In this document: positions 4,879 through 5,816 of the stretch, piece after piece
Layout of the letters: every line of letters starts with the position of its first letter
How positions within the stretch are numbered: position 1 is the first letter of the stretch
Origin: a bacterium
GTDB lineage: Bacteria > Patescibacteriota > Patescibacteriia > UBA1558 > GWA2-36-10
DNA: 5,816 bases
Reading direction: 5' to 3'
Assembly: GCA_030690875.1 (NCBI GenBank)
Contig: JAUYFP010000081.1
Span: forward strand, 1 to 5,816
Made by a program: the position numbers and the translations under genes
The notes under the pieces: generated by a model
What the model was told of the DNA's origin: nothing
The model's database searches: none
The model's input: only the letters and a program-made list of their open reading frames with translations

Positions 4879-5586
4879 ATGAAACTAACAAACAAAATCA
4901 TCGTAATAACTGGAGCTAGCGATGGAATAGGTAAACAGATTGCCCTTCGGCTTGCTAAAGAAAAAGTTAAATTAGCCCTTATTGCTAGAGATGAGAAAAA
5001 ATTAAAAGAGGTTTGTGTAAATGCCAAAAAACTAGGCGCAATACAGTGTAAAAGTTATGTTTGTGATTTACAAAAAACTGAACAATTGAAAAAAACTGTA
5101 CAATCAATTATTTCTGACTTCAAAACAATTGATATATTGGTAAATAATGCTGGTATTTGGCAAAAATTAAACCCAGTAGAAAAAATAAGCACAGAAATAA
5201 TTGATAATGTTATACAGATTAACTTAACAGCTCTTATTCATACTACCAAATTATTTATGCCTATTCTTAAAAAAAGACCAGAGGCCGCAATTATTAATAT
5301 TTCTTCAAAATCTGGCGTAGTAGCGCAAACCGGGCAATCTGTTTATACTGCTAGTAAGTATGGGGTAAGGGGTTTTACTGAAGTACTTAGGGAAGACTTA
5401 AAAGATAGTAAAATTAGAGTAGCTGGAATATACCAAGGTGGGATAAATACAAAAATGTTTAAAAAAACTGGTGAAAATTTTTCAACAACAAATTTTACTA
5501 ATCCTGCAGATTTAGCAGATGTTGTAGCTTATATGTTATCTTTGCCAAAAAAGATTTGGCTACACGATGTAAGAGTAGAACATTAG
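4879..5586 (+). CDS. Short-chain dehydrogenase/reductase (classical SDR, 235 aa)
   Basis: A soluble NAD(P)-dependent oxidoreductase acting on an alcohol or carbonyl substrate that cannot be named from sequence. The Rossmann glycine motif is TGASDGIG (11-18), followed by ALIARDEKKL where Arg37 after the second strand favours NADP(H). NNAG lies at 89-92, the structural Asn in IQINLTA at 115, catalytic Ser143 in NISSKSG, and Tyr156/Lys160 in YTASK. All four catalytic residues are present and the length is normal. The start at 4879 places the nucleotide fold at the usual distance. No Shine-Dalgarno sequence precedes it; TATATA at 4868-4873 could be a -10 giving an almost leaderless message. The gene is framed by an inverted repeat and lies 116 nt after the tRNA. 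A role with the synthetase-like gene and tRNA, for example modifying the amino acid, is possible but unsupported by direct evidence. Confidence 0.92.
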   Translation: MKLTNKIIVITGASDGIGKQIALRLAKEKVKLALIARDEKKLKEVCVNAKKLGAIQCKSYVCDLQKTEQLKKTVQSIISDFKTIDILVNNAGIWQKLNPVEKISTEIIDNVIQINLTALIHTTKLFMPILKKRPEAAIINISSKSGVVAQTGQSVYTASKYGVRGFTEVLREDLKDSKIRVAGIYQGGINTKMFKKTGENFSTTNFTNPADLADVVAYMLSLPKKIWLHDVRVEH

Positions 5587-5589
5587 AAC

Positions 5590-5618
5590 GAAAACCTAAT
5601 TTTATTCTTAACGTCCGC
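5590..5618. repeat. Right arm of the inverted repeat flanking the dehydrogenase
   Basis: GAAAACCTAATTTTATT (5590-5606) is the exact reverse complement of 4843-4859, starting 4 nt after the dehydrogenase stop. GTCCGC (5613-5618) matches GCGGAC on the left, with weaker similarity beyond. Confidence 0.7.
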
Positions 5619-5642
5619 TCACCCAAATCCCTTGTTCGTTTC

Positions 5643-5816
5643 GGTGGTGGTTCGGCAAGCTCACCATTATACCACCTCCACTCACTACGGGACTTCCGAT
5701 ACGCTTGTCTGATAAGTGAAATTCGCTTCGCTCTTTCACTTATCGGGCGCGGGTACCCCCGCTGCTAGGTTCGTTCGCTTCGCGAACATCACCTATCACC
5801 GGGTATCCACCATGCC
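5643..5816. repeat. Structured GC-rich repeat element, copy 2 (cut by window edge)
   Basis: 5699-5816 matches 3311-3428 at 116 of 118 positions in the same orientation; the differences are at 5779 (T for G) and 5791 (A for C). Before the core, GGTGGT (5643-5648) pairs with ACCACC (5671-5676) at the place where copy 1 has GGCGGT/ACCGCC, and both copies continue with CCACTCACT (5678-5686 here). The part equal to 3429-3482 lies beyond the window. A 70-codon frame over 5556-5768 is formed by the dehydrogenase end plus this repeat and is not taken as a gene. Confidence 0.85.

Noticed and set aside
5666..5674. Minus-strand extended -10 (TGGTATAAT) inside repeat copy 2
   Set aside because: No -35 is present at the right distance, copy 1 does not keep it, and it would read antisense into the dehydrogenase with no gene to serve.
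5556..5768. 70-codon open frame on the plus strand
   Set aside because: It overlaps the dehydrogenase end in another frame, then runs through the second repeat copy; no ribosome binding site or protein-like features.

Overview
The window is AT-rich bacterial DNA with compact genes, very short spacers, promoters placed almost on the start codon, few Shine-Dalgarno sequences, and GC-rich hairpin repeats of the TTCGCTTCGCTC kind between genes. This suggests a Candidate Phyla Radiation (Patescibacteria) genome, probably an accessory island. That placement is an inference from style, not from a marker gene. TGA is never read through, so the code looks standard.

Left part (1-831, minus strand): a LexA-type SOS repressor is followed closely by a 51-residue basic protein and the start of a further gene that runs off the window. 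LexA has a clear -35/-10 promoter overlapped by two palindromes that could be its own operator.

Middle left (857-2992, plus strand): a two-gene type II restriction-modification unit. A C5-cytosine methyltransferase, probably read from a leaderless message, is followed after 3 nt by a putative restriction endonuclease with a B3-like C-terminal DNA-binding domain. A hairpin terminator closes the unit.

Non-coding region (2993-3537): several hairpins and a GC-rich, highly structured repeat element. A 118-bp core of it (3311-3428) recurs at the right edge (5699-5816) in the same orientation with only two differences. A short box from these repeats occurs four times in the window.

Right part (3538-5586, plus strand): the most striking locus. 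A stand-alone protein resembling the catalytic and mid-helical part of alanyl-tRNA synthetase, without editing or C-terminal domains, ends inside a tRNA-like gene. The tRNA folds as a full cloverleaf with encoded CCA and a UAC (Val) anticodon. Its elbow is abnormal: D-loop AAAAGTA without the GG pair, T-loop beginning TGC instead of TTC, and a bulge in the T-stem. The changes resemble those of tRNAs used outside the ribosome, such as staphylococcal cell-wall tRNA-Gly. I infer a dedicated synthetase-like enzyme and tRNA pair. It is followed by a short-chain dehydrogenase flanked by a 17-bp inverted repeat. The 118-bp direct repeats bracket this whole segment, so it may have moved or be excisable as a unit.
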